Shown here: one piece after another, positions 1 through 10,176 of the stretch
How positions within the stretch are numbered: the stretch's first letter is position 1
Layout of the letters: every line of letters starts with the position of its first letter
Assembly: GCA_963693365.1 (NCBI GenBank)
Contig: CAVNZM010000008.1
Coordinates: 744,001 to 808,000, forward strand
DNA length: 64,000 nt
Origin: Amoebidium appalachense
Lineage: Eukaryota > Ichthyosporea
Direction of reading: 5' to 3'
Made by a program: the position numbers and the translations under genes
The notes under the pieces: model-generated
The model's database searches: none
What the model was told of the DNA's origin: nothing
The model's input: the letters and a program-made list of their open reading frames with translations, nothing else

Positions 1-245
1 TGTATGACGAGCTGAGAATATGTCAATAGATAACTTCGTTTCACCTGTGCGTACACCAACCCGAAAAAAAGTTGCACAGTAACTCGATTTCAAAAAACAA
101 GAAAAGAAAAGAAAAGAAAAACGGTCTTCAACCGACATTCGGCAGGTAGTGTAATAGAAAAAACCCTGCTGACACCGACACTCGAACAAATATGTAGATA
201 AGGTGGTTCGGAACCCATGCACAGTTTGTTGCAACAAAGCACAGC

Positions 246-472
246 GTTCATCGTTTTGTGTCCTGTGTCACCTTTGCCCCCTCTCTTCTCCACCCTGCTC
301 TCAGCAACTCCTTTGCCATTTCTCTGGACTGCTTCAGTGCCGCCTCAACCTCTCTGGGGGTCAGTTTTGTGACCTGTATGGCGCCGTCCTCCTCATCGTC
401 CAGCTCCCACCTCTCACCACCAACCAGCTGGTCAGTATGGCTGATCGACACGTGCACACGGTAGCGAAACCT
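246..472 (-). CDS. probable C-terminal exon of an unrecognised gene
   Basis: On the minus strand an acceptor-like CAG near 473 is followed by about 75 open codons ending in a TGA near 246. The peptide is not low-complexity. It has a beta-like start (FRYRVHVSISHTDQL), an acidic stretch (ELDDEEDG) and a charged amphipathic helix (TPREVEAALKQSREMAKELL), which looks like real coding sequence. The open frame continues upstream of the acceptor to 664, but that part is Cys-rich and unconvincing, so I treat it as intron. Upstream exons should lie to the right; none is clear, and a weak minus-strand frame at 849-1070 is unconvincing. No AATAAA is seen just downstream. I do not recognise the family. 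Confidence 0.4.
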
Positions 473-1537
473 GAATGCCGGATATATATCAGTGTCTGAG
501 TGGTTTGTACATACACATCTATTACACATAATTCTGGCATTTCTTTTCAAACAGTCTCCCTGATGCAGCCTTCCCGGACTGGTGCAACAAGAGTGAGGCA
601 CCGGATTAGCGAAAGGACATAGGCTTTTCCTCTCTCGAAAGTAAACCGTACGTACTTGTTTCAACTACCAGCGGTTCTCGGAGAAATTCGTATGCACCAC
701 GGAATAGATCAACAGGGGGCGCATAGTGAAAAATAAAACAAAATAAAAAAGCAGCGAGATGGGCCGCTCGTTAGGCTAATAGGTTGCTCAGTGTTTTAAT
801 GTAGCACTCACTATTCACGGTGTGCGCAGTACAGCTATAGAGGTGGGCTCATACCTGGAGGCTAACAGATGTGGCGAGGCCAAGTCCTGGTGCAGATACA
901 AATAGGCTATGGCCGTGCAGGCAAGAAGCAGCAGAATGGTCAGCGCTGTGCATGGCTCCGCATTCTTCGCTTGTTTCGGCATGGTCACAGTCACGAATAG
1001 TCCTTAAGAACTTGGCCGAAATGCTTTTCTTCAGTGAGCTGGCAGTTGGAATAAATGAACCATAACGCACAGATGGTGTGAACTGCTATTGGGTGTTAGC
1101 AAAGGAAAGAAGTACTTTTTCGATGCCAATCAATTTGTCCCTGCACATGAAGAAAGCTTTTGGTCCGAAAAAATACGAGTTCAAGTGCTTGAAGTGCTCG
1201 CAACAACCGCCTGAGTCAAACATACGTGTGAGGCCCTAGGGTTTTAAGAATCCTGGCTGATGAGCACCACAACTAAGTCACAATGTGGTTGTTTTCTACC
1301 CCAAACTAACATATAACCTGTACATGTATAAGCACCCCAACGTTTTCTTGTTTGTGACCCTTTTGCCTGGGTTTTGGCACTCTGGCACAATGACTGAGTT
1401 GACTCGGAAGGGCCCTGACACCGATTGTACAAGGAAAAATGAAAACGCGTCGGATCGGATTGGACACAGTTTACAGAGGTGTGCAGAGGTGAATCATAAA
1501 GTTGCTCAGGTGATCCAAAGATTTTCACCCATAAATA

Positions 1538-1607
<70 letters not shown>

Positions 1608-1853
1608 TATTAGAGCTGTCAATTTGTGCAAAACAGCATATATAAAAAACTTTCAATTTCTTTTACTAATAAAATTTTAGCTTGTTGCAGTTTGTTTATG
1701 GTATACTCAAGGTGAGCCTGTAGAGGTGTTTTTGAGAACATCCTACCCAACTCGGCGTGAATGTGTCAGCAGCGCTTATGATTCGTTTATCAGCATGAAA
1801 ATGTCCTTGATTGGTTCAATATTTACGTCGAACATTTTGCAGAACGCATGCGC
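473..1853. other. gene-poor stretch left of the retrotransposon
   Basis: Apart from an AT microsatellite near 1535-1611 I see nothing definite here. Short open frames on both strands (849-1070 minus, 871-1065 plus) overlap each other and show no domain or convincing splice signals. The stretch may hold introns of the gene that ends at 246. Confidence 0.4.
1535..1611. repeat. (AT)n microsatellite
   Basis: A nearly pure TA dinucleotide run about 70 bases long. An open frame through it gives only alternating Ile-Tyr and is not coding. Confidence 0.9.
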
Positions 1854-1857
1854 AGAG
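1854..1857. other. left target-site duplication AGAG
   Basis: The four bases AGAG directly precede the left LTR. The same four bases follow the right LTR at 11798-11801. A 4-bp duplication is within the size range made by Ty3/gypsy-type integrases and fixes the outer borders of the element. Confidence 0.75.
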
Positions 1858-2070
1858 TGCCTAAGCTAGTGGTACATGGGACTAAGGAACAAGAGGGAAA
1901 AAGGGGAACGAGGCACTTAGTGTGTGAGGGACGGTGACGGGACTCACACAGAGCTGCTGAGAGTCTGTATTGGGCCTGTGCTTGTGAGCGATGGCCAATC
2001 TGGCTGCCGTGAGCCGGGTGCGCCTGCCTATACCCCAGTGCGGGCGAGGTCACGTGATCTCGCTCGGGCA
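1858..2070 (-). repeat. left LTR (3' LTR of the minus-strand element), 213 bp
   Basis: It starts with TGCC and ends with GGGCA, so it has TG...CA termini. The first 196 bases match the right LTR with no difference that I can see. The only change is an extra 10 bases (2054-2063) before the shared last seven bases TCGGGCA. Inside the element the next bases, read on the minus strand, form a short purine run (GGGGGGAA) just before the LTR, as expected for a polypurine tract. The LTRs are short for a gypsy element. Confidence 0.88.
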
Positions 2071-2997
2071 TTCCCCCCGGGGGGAGTTGAGCTCGTCCCG
2101 AGCTCAAACCAGGAGGAAAAAAAAGGGCGGCTAACAGAGTGACCAGCACCCAGGGTATAAGGCAGCACCGAAAGTGGCAGTTATGTACAGGCATACTAGA
2201 ATACAGACATGTGGCAGATATTATGAGGTCTAGCGATAGCTTAAAGGCTATGTGCTATAATTTAAGCAAGCCTATTGAAGCTAATTTAGAGACCTATGCT
2301 AGGGCTAGCTATATATGAAAGAAAAATTGGATATGATGCTCTAGCTAGCGGCTAAAGCACAAGTAGCTAAGATGCTACTAAAGAACGTGCTAAAAGTAAG
2401 TTAGCGTTATTTAATAAAGCTTCATGCATAGTAATATTTACAGGCACGCATTCATGCATAAAAAATGTGCAAACGAATTTTTTTATTTTTTATTTTTTTT
2501 TTATTGTTTTTTATTCGAAAATATAGTGTGTGTGTATGTGTGTGTGTGTGTGTGTGTGTGAGGGGAGCAGCTCGAGTGAGTAGCCAGGTTGGTACAGTGG
2601 TGGCCTTGCGAGATAGGATGCTCGCCTCGTGCACGTGGAAGTAGGCCTAGAAGGCGGTGGCGGGAGGGGGGGGGGGGGGGGGAGAGGGGGGGGGAAAGGG
2701 GGGGGGGGGGGGGGGGGGGAATGGGAGGCGGGGAAGGGTGACAGGAAATGAGGGGAAAAAGCCTAGCGTTTCGAGCGGCTCGAGTGAGTAGCCAACTCAG
2801 AAGGAGGTGGCCTTGCGAGGTAAGGCGCTCGGAAAAGAGAGGAGTGTGTAATAAATAAATATGTGTTCATTCATTTTTTTTTTTATTTTTTTAAAAATGG
2901 GTTGGGGACAGTAGGTATTGGGTGCCTACTGGTTACCAGGGAGGGGGGGAGGGGGATGGGGGAATGGGGGGGGGGGGGGGGGGGGGGGGGAATCTTT
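2071..2997. other. non-coding 3' region of the element with tRNA-like repeats and G runs
   Basis: Between the end of pol and the 3' LTR lie a (TG)n run near 2526-2560, long G runs (2666-2720 and 2967-2990), and two related segments at about 2565-2640 and 2775-2835. Both segments begin with CTCGAGTGAGTAGCCA and contain GGTGGCCTTGCGAG followed by a GCTCG motif. This resembles the 5' half of a tRNA-derived SINE (A-box and anticodon-arm part). No open frame of interest is present. Confidence 0.5.
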
Positions 2998-4349
2998 TTA
3001 TATTTCGATCATGCGGTCATCCGGAAACCATGCGGGTTGACCGTTATAATCAGCGGCCAAGTAGTACAATCGGCCGTCAGGTGCATATGCCCATCCGGGG
3101 GAGATCCACGTAAACGATAGTGGGGCGTGGATATGCGGGTAGGGTGCCAAATTGGGCATATGGGAGTCCGGGTATGTATTTTGAGGGAGAACGCAAGTGA
3201 TGTGGTGAGGAGGCGGGGGGGAAGGGGGGGGTAGTGGGGGTGGAGGGGGAGCGGGCTGCGTAGGTACGGCTAGGCCGGGGAGGGGAAGTCGGAGAGTGGG
3301 TAGAATGGGTGGCTGGGCAGGCATAGCTTGAGGCATGGGGGAGGGAGGGGGAGGGGGTTGTGGAAGATGTTGTGGAGGGGCGGGGTGAGGTTGAAGTTGA
3401 GGGGGAGGGGAGGCGGGGGGAGGGGGCGTGCGGGAAGGTGGGGGTGGAGGGGGGGGGTGCCTGAACCACGAATTCTGCATCCTCAGGAAGATCTTCTTCC
3501 GCAAGTGGGTGTTGCCCAGGTGCGGGGGGATCTTGTGGTTGTGGGAGTGGTGGAAAGGGTAGGATAGCATCGTCCAAGGGGCGGTCATCTCGGTTGAGAA
3601 ATGGTTTTAACCGATCGTGATGAACCGGATTTTTCATAAATGTACCGCGTGGGGTGACAAGTTGGTACAGTTCAGCATTGCCAGGGATGCGATGGGCAAT
3701 ACGGTATGGACCTTGCCACATGTGGAGTAATTTACCAGTGCGGTAGCGTTGGGTTACTGGTGTGTGCACCCACACTTGTTGGCCAGGTGTATATATGCGC
3801 ACGCTATTGAGAGTGAGCATCATCATATTGCTTTTGCTTTGCTCTCGCTTGACGTAAAGTCTCCTGTGCGGCCAATCGCGCATCCTGCAAGCGGTGTACA
3901 AGTTGTTGGGTGTACACATTTTCAGGGAGATGGGCACGTGTGGGGTGCTCAAATTCCAGATCAACGGGAAGTCTGGGGTCAATACCAAAAAGGAGGTAAA
4001 AGGGGGAATTGCCTCTGCTGGCATTGAGGGAGGAGCGCAACGCAAAAAGTGCGGTGGGTAGATAAATATCCCAGTCCTGGTGGTGGGAGGAGACGTACAT
4101 GCGCAGGACACGGATAATATCCATATTTGCCTTTTCCACCAAACCATTGGACGAGTGGTGGTACGGTGGGGTAACGATGCGATCTATGCCTAGTAGGCGG
4201 CATACATCGGACATAAGTTTGCCGGTGAAGTTATTTTCGGCGTCTACAATCACACGGCGGGGAAGGGAATAGCGGCAGAATATTTCATCGGACCACGAGT
4301 GTGCGTGCGATGGTGTCTGCCTTTTTATCCGGGATTGGGAAAGCTTCAA
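2998..4349 (-). CDS. pol: pol 3' part: integrase catalytic core end, GPY motif and C-terminal tail
   Basis: Frame 4349-3804 carries the second Asp (VIVDAENNF) and, exactly 35 residues later, the catalytic Glu (NGLVEKANMDI). This is the D35E spacing of retroviral-type integrases. A downstream frame within 4147-3077 holds the GPF/GPY domain (MWQGPYRIAHRI) found in gypsy integrases. A proline-rich linker of about 100 residues follows. The frame ending at 2998 closes with an aromatic module of about 30 residues (WAYAPDGRLYYLAADY then PAWFPDDRM), the position where many gypsy integrases carry a chromodomain. It does not match a chromodomain by eye. Three frames are used, so at least two shifts lie here. 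Confidence 0.8.
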
Positions 4350-5850
4350 TCCAATTGGTTAAATTGTCAACAACAACGAGAATATATTTATTGCCGTTGA
4401 AAGAAGGAATCAGTTTAGTGAGAAGGTCAACTGATATCTCCTCGAATGGTTGTGCTGGTAAGCGGGAGGAATATTGGGAACGGGCCAATCCGTGGTGAGG
4501 ATCGTGGCCGGCGTGGCAGGTTGTGCATGATGCAACATAGTGGTGTATGTCGCTGTACATGGTCGGCCAATAGAAACGCTCGCGTATTTTCTGATAGGTT
4601 TTAGAAAATCCTAAGTGGCCACCAAGTACGCTATCATGGCAGGCTTCAAGTATTTTACGTTTGAAACCGCGTGGTACCACAATTTGAAAGCTTGGTCCAT
4701 GTGCTTGAGCACCCGGTCGGGTGGGTACAAAGACATGGTACAGGGTGTTGTTGTGCACGGTATAAGCGTCACGTTCAAGCACGAGACGGCGTGCGAGTTT
4801 ATCATCCTCTGGTAGGATATTGTGCACCAAATAATCTATAATGGGGCGCACATCAGGGTCTGCGAGCTGTGCTTGTTGTAGCTCGTTTGGCTTAATGGTT
4901 TCGAAATTGGGAACAATCGCGGAGACAAAGGGAGAGGATTGGTGGGGGGAAGAGGGGGAGGAGGGGTTGGGGGAGGAGAGGAAAATCGAAGGATCGGGTG
5001 GGGGAGGGGTAGGGAAGGAGTTGGGGAGGGGCCATGTGACGGAATGGTCATGCAGGGAAGAGTGGGGTGGGGGGGCGGCGGGGGGAGGAGGAGAGGAGGA
5101 GGGGGGTACGAGGGGGGCAGACACGAGAGGGACAGCGGGGGGAAACTGCGCCTGCCTGGACAGTGCGTCTGGGACCACGTGAAGCTTGCCGGGCCTATGT
5201 ACAATATCAAAATCGTATTCAGACAGCTGTAACGCCCAGCGGGCTAGACGGCCAGTCAGCTGCTCTGTCACATGCTCCTTGATCATGAGGAACTGTAAAG
5301 CACTGTGGTCGGTAATCATAATAAAGCGATTACCGTAGACATAGGGGCGGAATTGCTGCACGGCATACACACATGCAAGTGCTTCCAATTCTGTGGGTGC
5401 ATAATTTTTTTCAGCGCCATGTAGTGCGCGGCTTGCGTATGCAATGGGGTGTTCGTCAGCGTTATCACCCATTTGATAGAGCACGGCACCCAGGCCGCGG
5501 GTGGAACCATCACATGCAATGTAGAATGGTTTAGAAAAATCGGGGTGGTGGACAACGGGGTCGCTAAGAAGCAACTGCTTAAGTTGTTCAAATGCGGCAG
5601 TGTGCTCTTCTGTCCAACGCCATTCAGCACCAATGAGGGTGAGATCACGTAGTGGTTTTGCGATGGCGCTAAAATCTTTGCAAAAGCGGCGATAGTGGCC
5701 CGCAAATCCGAGGAAAGATAAAATTTCCTTTGGATTTTGTGGGGGGATCCAATCACGAACGGCCTGTAATTTTTTGGGTTCAACACCGTGACGTATGCCT
5801 TTTGCAGATATGAGGTGGCCGAGGTAAACGGCTTCAGTCTGGGACTGCAA
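4285..5850 (-). CDS. pol: pol middle part: RNase H and N-terminal integrase
   Basis: The 521-codon frame begins at the end of the RT palm (EAVYLGHLISAKGI) and runs through the RT connection (FLGFAGHYRRFCKDF) into RNase H, with the motifs ACDGSTRGLGAVL, TELEALACV and TDHSALQFL and the closing HRPGKLHVVPDALSR. After a proline-rich spacer comes the integrase HHCC zinc region (DSVLGGHLGFSKT then CTTCHAGH) and the first catalytic Asp (EISVDLLTKL). The frame breaks near 4300, where the next frame continues with DEIFCRYSLP. The break looks like one extra base. Confidence 0.9.
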   Translation of the reverse strand: MQSQTEAVYLGHLISAKGIRHGVEPKKLQAVRDWIPPQNPKEILSFLGFAGHYRRFCKDFSAIAKPLRDLTLIGAEWRWTEEHTAAFEQLKQLLLSDPVVHHPDFSKPFYIACDGSTRGLGAVLYQMGDNADEHPIAYASRALHGAEKNYAPTELEALACVYAVQQFRPYVYGNRFIMITDHSALQFLMIKEHVTEQLTGRLARWALQLSEYDFDIVHRPGKLHVVPDALSRQAQFPPAVPLVSAPLVPPSSSPPPPAAPPPHSSLHDHSVTWPLPNSFPTPPPPDPSIFLSSPNPSSPSSPHQSSPFVSAIVPNFETIKPNELQQAQLADPDVRPIIDYLVHNILPEDDKLARRLVLERDAYTVHNNTLYHVFVPTRPGAQAHGPSFQIVVPRGFKRKILEACHDSVLGGHLGFSKTYQKIRERFYWPTMYSDIHHYVASCTTCHAGHDPHHGLARSQYSSRLPAQPFEEISVDLLTKLIPSFNGNKYILVVVDNLTNWIEAFPIPDKKADTIARTLVVR

Positions 5851-7333
5851 ATGAGCATTTGGTCATATTCAGGCGTACGCCGTTTTCAAGTAGGCGCTTG
5901 AATACGATTTCAAGATGGCCTAAATGTTCATCAAAATTTTTGCTGTATATCAAAATGTCGTCCAAATAAACGGTTACGAAATTCCAAGTTAGGCCGTGTA
6001 GCACGAAATTCATCATGCGTTGATAATCAGCGGGTGCATTTTTTAACCCAAAAGGCATGGCGACAAATTCAAAGTGGCCATCAGGTACTGTGAATGCGGT
6101 AACGGGTGCTGAATCAGGGTGCATCAGCACTTGCCAATATCCCGATTTTGCGTCACATAACGTAAAGACAGATGCGCCGCGTATAGCGTCAAGTGAGTCA
6201 TCTACGCGGGGCATGTGGTAGAGGGTTTTTAAAGTGATTCGATTGGCTGCCCTCGCGTCAAAGCAAAAACGAATTGTGCCATTTTTCTTCTTAACCAATA
6301 CGATTGGGTTGTTATAAAGACTTCGAGATTCGCGTATAACTCCTTTCTCAAGCATATCCTTGACTTCTTTGGATATAACTTGGCGTTCGGTTTCTGAATA
6401 GCGTCGTGTTTTGCATGACACCGGTTTTGAATCCGTGAGTGTGATGTAGTGGTAGTGATTGGTGGCTTTGGTCATTGAGCCAATCACATCGCTGTTTGTA
6501 AGTTCTTGGTATTTTTTTAAGAGAGCGAGCATGCGATCTTGTTGATCGGGGGATAAATGTGATAAGTGGGTATCCCGTAGTTCTTCTATGTCTTTTTCAG
6601 TCATTGTTTTTGAAGGTTCAGGAGCAACACTATCATTAATGCCCTCATAATCAAAAGTTTGATCATAAGTGGGATCATGCGACTTGGCAGCCGGAGGGGG
6701 CTGGGGGGGTTCTTCAGAATCCGCTATGCGTGCACGTTTGTTGGGGGGTTGCAGGGCAGCCACCAAGTGCGGTGCTTGTGCGGCGGAACGTGCACGTGTA
6801 GAGTGGGATAAAGCAGCTTGGTGTGCGTATATCTCTTGCACAAGCGTGTTTTCCATATTGTTTTTGAGGTTATGGGGGTCTATCGTAATTTCGATATCTG
6901 GGCACGGAGCAGTGTATGCAATATGTCCGACAGTGCATACGGCAATAACCGAGGTTTTGTGTAACTTGATGGGGTGATTGGTTAAGTTCATCACGTGCAA
7001 GTAACATTTCTGGTCGGGGAGTAAATCAACTAGGTGGTACCCAACGTCAAGACCATCCAATTTGCGCAAGTGTTTGGGGTCTCTACTTGGGGAAATTTCA
7101 GCAAGTTCGTAAAAGTGCTGTTTTTGTAAGCCTGGGATATAGCAGGGGAGATCATATGCCGTGTGAGGTGGCATTAAAAAATTATCAGCACACCGCACAT
7201 AATATGTGGTTTCTGGTGTGGAGGGCGAAAGGGGATTTTGATTGGCGGCCGAGATAGCGGCCGAAATCGCTTGAGCAGGAAAGATATAGGCATGAGGGGG
7301 TGGCCTATAGTACCATTCGGCGGTACGTGACAA
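5834..7333 (-). CDS. pol: pol: reverse transcriptase
   Basis: This 499-codon frame holds a complete RT palm. The fingers region (VIRESRSLYNNPIVLVKKK) is followed by RFCFDARAANRIT, then the catalytic Asp motif (FTLCDAKSGYWQV), the AMPFGLKNAP motif and the YLDD active site (VYLDDILIYSKNF). The roughly 280 residues before the palm resemble the linker between protease and RT. The frame ends directly after the TKCSF element. One extra base there separates it from the RNase H frame starting at 5850. RT copies the element RNA inside virus-like particles. Confidence 0.93.
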   Translation of the reverse strand: MSRTAEWYYRPPPHAYIFPAQAISAAISAANQNPLSPSTPETTYYVRCADNFLMPPHTAYDLPCYIPGLQKQHFYELAEISPSRDPKHLRKLDGLDVGYHLVDLLPDQKCYLHVMNLTNHPIKLHKTSVIAVCTVGHIAYTAPCPDIEITIDPHNLKNNMENTLVQEIYAHQAALSHSTRARSAAQAPHLVAALQPPNKRARIADSEEPPQPPPAAKSHDPTYDQTFDYEGINDSVAPEPSKTMTEKDIEELRDTHLSHLSPDQQDRMLALLKKYQELTNSDVIGSMTKATNHYHYITLTDSKPVSCKTRRYSETERQVISKEVKDMLEKGVIRESRSLYNNPIVLVKKKNGTIRFCFDARAANRITLKTLYHMPRVDDSLDAIRGASVFTLCDAKSGYWQVLMHPDSAPVTAFTVPDGHFEFVAMPFGLKNAPADYQRMMNFVLHGLTWNFVTVYLDDILIYSKNFDEHLGHLEIVFKRLLENGVRLNMTKCSFAVPD

Positions 7334-7876
7334 AGGCTTAGCAGAGGGGGGTGAGAAAAAGAAGGAGGGAGGGGGGAAGGGGAAGGGGAAGGGGCGGTAT
7401 GAGGGATAGGGGGGTGTGAGGGGCCAAGGGGAGTTGGGAATGGATTCGAGGGTTTAGGGGGAACAGCGGGTTCGGGGGGTCGGTTGAGTAGAGGTTGAAA
7501 ACGGAGGTGGTATGTGTGTGGGGGTGGGTGGGAAAGGGGTGTTTGTGGGTGAGGGAGTGGGTGGGGGAAAGGCGGAAGGATGGGGGGGGGGCAGGCGAGA
7601 GAGTCTGACGGGGGTTTAGGGGGATTCGATTGGAAAGAGGGACTTTGGTGGGTAGTCGCAAGTCCGCAGCGCGATCGGGGGGGGTTGGTGGGGGCAGGGA
7701 AGGGTGGGGGGGGTGGTTGGGGTGGCGGATTGACGTGGATGGAGGGTGGATGGGGGTGGGGGGGAGGGGGGTCGCGCTGTGAACTAGGGGTTATTATGTC
7801 GGTCGGCGGTAGTGGTGTTGGGTCGCTGAGAGTGAATGGCAAACCACTAACACCCATAGGGAGCCAAACGCTAGAC
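7334..7876 (-). pseudogene. frameshifted proline-rich linker between protease and RT
   Basis: The protease frame stops at 7877. The RT frame begins at 7333 in the same phase. The intervening stretch is open in another frame (8163-7174), where it keeps a non-repetitive segment containing VTGFVYSRASDKSSVWLP. Translation would have to leave and re-enter the pol frame, so at least two small indels lie in this C-rich linker. It is otherwise almost pure Pro, Ser and His. Confidence 0.55.
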
Positions 7877-9151
7877 TTATCGGAGGCGCGGCTGTAAACA
7901 AAGCCAGTGACACAGCCTACTATGGTGGGTGGGGCGGCGGTGGGCGGGCGGGGGGTTGTGGGAGTGTGTGTCACGGTGTGGGGGGATGGGGGGTTGGGGG
8001 GTGAGGGGAAGGGGGGGTAGGGAAGGATGGAGGAAAGGGGAAGGGGGAATTTGAGATACATCAGCCGCAGACGGGTCAATTTGCATTGGACAAAAGGAAT
8101 TTTCATTAACATCAGCCTGAGGAGGCCGCTGGCCATCCTGGAACGAATTTTCGGAATTTGCATTGAGAGAGATATTACATGAGGCTAGATATTTAGAAGT
8201 CCATGACAGTGCGGCGCCCGAGGACAGCGATGCAGAGGGTAATGCAGAAGCAGGCACAGCGGGGAGGCCTTGTTCAGGCCGCGGTAGGAGAGGAAGACGG
8301 GGGTGGAAAATGAGTTGGTGGGGGTGGGTGGAAAGGGTGGAGGGCGAGAGGGAGGGAGGGGGTGGGGGTGGGGGTGGGGGGGGTTGGGTGGAGGGAGGGG
8401 AGGGGGAGTATGTGTGAGTAATGAGGCAGCCAATGGTAAAGGTGGCGATAGCTTGTGTGGCAGTACGTTTAACTGACATAGTTGGGGGGTGGTGGTGTGC
8501 GGTGGGGACAGTATCCACTGTGCAGGGAAGCTCATGCCAGCCAAGGCTGGGGTTACCAATCATAAGTGTGCGCCAGTCAAGGAGAGCAGTGTGCACACCG
8601 GCATGCAAAAGTGTGGCCCAGTAATCCATGCCCAAAATGACAGGTAGGGCAAGGGAGGGAGTCACATGCACGCGTATCTTACGCCTGATGTGTGCAATTT
8701 GAATAGTGAGGGCGGTGGTGCCAAGCAGGTCAATAGACAAGTTATTTGCACCAACGGCACGATCAGAATGCCCAGACTGAGTGTGCAAAGTGAGAAGCGG
8801 GAGTTTCTTGTGCGAACGGGCATCATTGAGTTGATCAAATACAGAGCGAGAAATAATGGTTATGTAACTGCCAGTGTCAGCGCACACTTCGAAATCTTTC
8901 CCATCAAGGGTAGCGGGAAGATGGAGGGCTTGTGCGGTATAGTCAGTGTCAGTCAGACCGAGAGTGGGTAGGGGAAGTGGAGAGAATGCGGAAGGGGAGA
9001 CGAAGAGTTGGGAGACCTGTGGGGGAACGAAGGGTAGAATGAATGAGGGAGCTGGGGGGGAGGGGAGTGGATTGGAAGGGGGTGGGGAGAGAGGGGCGGG
9101 AAGCAGGGGGGGAGGGGGGGAGAGGGTTGGGTGGGGGGACGGAGGAAACAA
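7877..9151 (-). CDS. pol: retroviral-type aspartic protease region of pol
   Basis: After about 60 proline-rich residues this 424-codon frame carries a pepsin-like retroelement protease. It has the catalytic DTG in FEVCADTGSYITIIS, a flap region, and the second conserved motif LPVILGMDYW about 85 residues later. It would cut the Gag-Pol polyprotein. The domain sits just before RT, as expected in gypsy elements. The frame differs from that of the upstream gag-like region, so a frameshift (programmed or mutational) separates them. Confidence 0.85.
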   Translation of the reverse strand: MFPPSPHPTLSPPPPLLPAPLSPPPSNPLPSPPAPSFILPFVPPQVSQLFVSPSAFSPLPLPTLGLTDTDYTAQALHLPATLDGKDFEVCADTGSYITIISRSVFDQLNDARSHKKLPLLTLHTQSGHSDRAVGANNLSIDLLGTTALTIQIAHIRRKIRVHVTPSLALPVILGMDYWATLLHAGVHTALLDWRTLMIGNPSLGWHELPCTVDTVPTAHHHPPTMSVKRTATQAIATFTIGCLITHTYSPSPPSTQPPPPPPPPPPSLSPSTLSTHPHQLIFHPRLPLLPRPEQGLPAVPASALPSASLSSGAALSWTSKYLASCNISLNANSENSFQDGQRPPQADVNENSFCPMQIDPSAADVSQIPPSPFLHPSLPPLPLTPQPPIPPHRDTHSHNPPPAHRRPTHHSRLCHWLCLQPRLR

Positions 9152-9321
9152 GCGGGAAGTGCAATCTTACGCTTGCGAGGTAACCAGCGACCATTGCGGT
9201 ATCGGTCGGCGTCAGCCCCATGTGTATCAGGGGTGACGGCAAACACTACCGGTTGCGGTCGAGCAGGGGAAGGTTGGGATTGCGGTACAGATGCAAGCGT
9301 ACCGGAGTGCACCCTTAAAGC

Positions 9322-10176
9322 TTATGCCGACCTTAAGAGTGTGGGTTTTGTGCACACGGCGGGCATTGAGGGTGGGGTCGGTGGGGGGGGAGGGGGTGGT
9401 TGTGGTGGCCGGTAGGCCGGGCGGGCAGGGGAAGTGGGATTGGAGGGAGGGGGAATGTGAGGGACAGCGGCACGGGGTTGAGGGGATGTGGGGGAGACGG
9501 GGGCGTGGGTGGTGTGAGGGATAGCGGCACGGGGATGGGTGAGTGGGGAGGCGGCCGGGCGCAGGAAGGCCGAAAGAGCAGGTGCAGGGGCCTGCATTGG
9601 AGAGGCGAGAGAGGGCATTTTGTCGCTTAGGGATGCAACAGAAGCGGCAAAACGAAGGGTTTGTGCCAGTGCAGGCGTAGGTAGGGGGAGACGAATGCCT
9701 ACGCGGGGGCACAGGGGGGGAAGCTGGCTCGGGGGACGGGGGAAGCGAGCCAGGCGGTTCCTCAGCTTGAGCAATGGGACGTTGCTCGCTTTGAGGGGGG
9801 AAGGGGGAATCGTACCATTGGGGTAGTACACGTAGTAGCCAACAGGGGGAGGGTACTGGGCCGCCGGAGGGGGAGGAGGGGGGTCTTGAGGAGCTGCGCG
9901 ACCTTGACGGTTGGCGCGATAGTGGGGGCAGCCCCGGAAGTTGGCGGAGTGGGTGGTGTAGCGGTTGTTGGCGGCGTCCCAATGTGGGCGGCCGTGGCAG
10001 TCTGCACGGCGGTGGGGGCACCAGGAGCCGGGCGGGACGTTGGGGGCGGGCGGTAGTTGCTGCGGGGCGGCGGCTAGCTGGGCAGCCATCTGAGAAGTGG
10101 AGGGTGGTGAAAAGCTACTCCGTTCTCCACAAGATAAGGTAGGAGTAAGGTAGGCAGGGGTAGCTGAAAAACACAA
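9322..10176 (-). CDS. gag: gag-like proline-rich ORF with Cys/His motifs
   Basis: The 284-codon frame opens just downstream of a strong acceptor-like signal (T-rich tract then TTTTTCAG, near 10175). Around residues 50-85 it has a Cys/His cluster (WCPHRRADCHGRPHWD, later FRGCPHY) that could bind zinc or nucleic acid like a nucleocapsid. The rest is Pro, Ala and Ser-rich. I see no capsid fold signature such as a major homology region. The real start is uncertain: a Met in good context lies about 30 codons in. It overlaps another open frame (10021-9227) in the same C-rich DNA, so translation of the 3' half is ambiguous. Confidence 0.5.
   Translation of the reverse strand: MCFSATPAYLTPTLSCGERSSFSPPSTSQMAAQLAAAPQQLPPAPNVPPGSWCPHRRADCHGRPHWDAANNRYTTHSANFRGCPHYRANRQGRAAPQDPPPPPPAAQYPPPVGYYVYYPNGTIPPSPLKASNVPLLKLRNRLARFPRPPSQLPPLCPRVGIRLPLPTPALAQTLRFAASVASLSDKMPSLASPMQAPAPALSAFLRPAASPLTHPRAAIPHTTHAPVSPTSPQPRAAVPHIPPPSNPTSPARPAYRPPQPPPPPPPTPPSMPAVCTKPTLLRSA

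Noticed and set aside
1858-2070. Interpreting the 200-bp direct repeat as a SINE rather than an LTR
   Set aside because: TG...CA ends, the adjacent initiator-Met primer-binding site, the purine tract and the AGAG duplications all fit LTRs.
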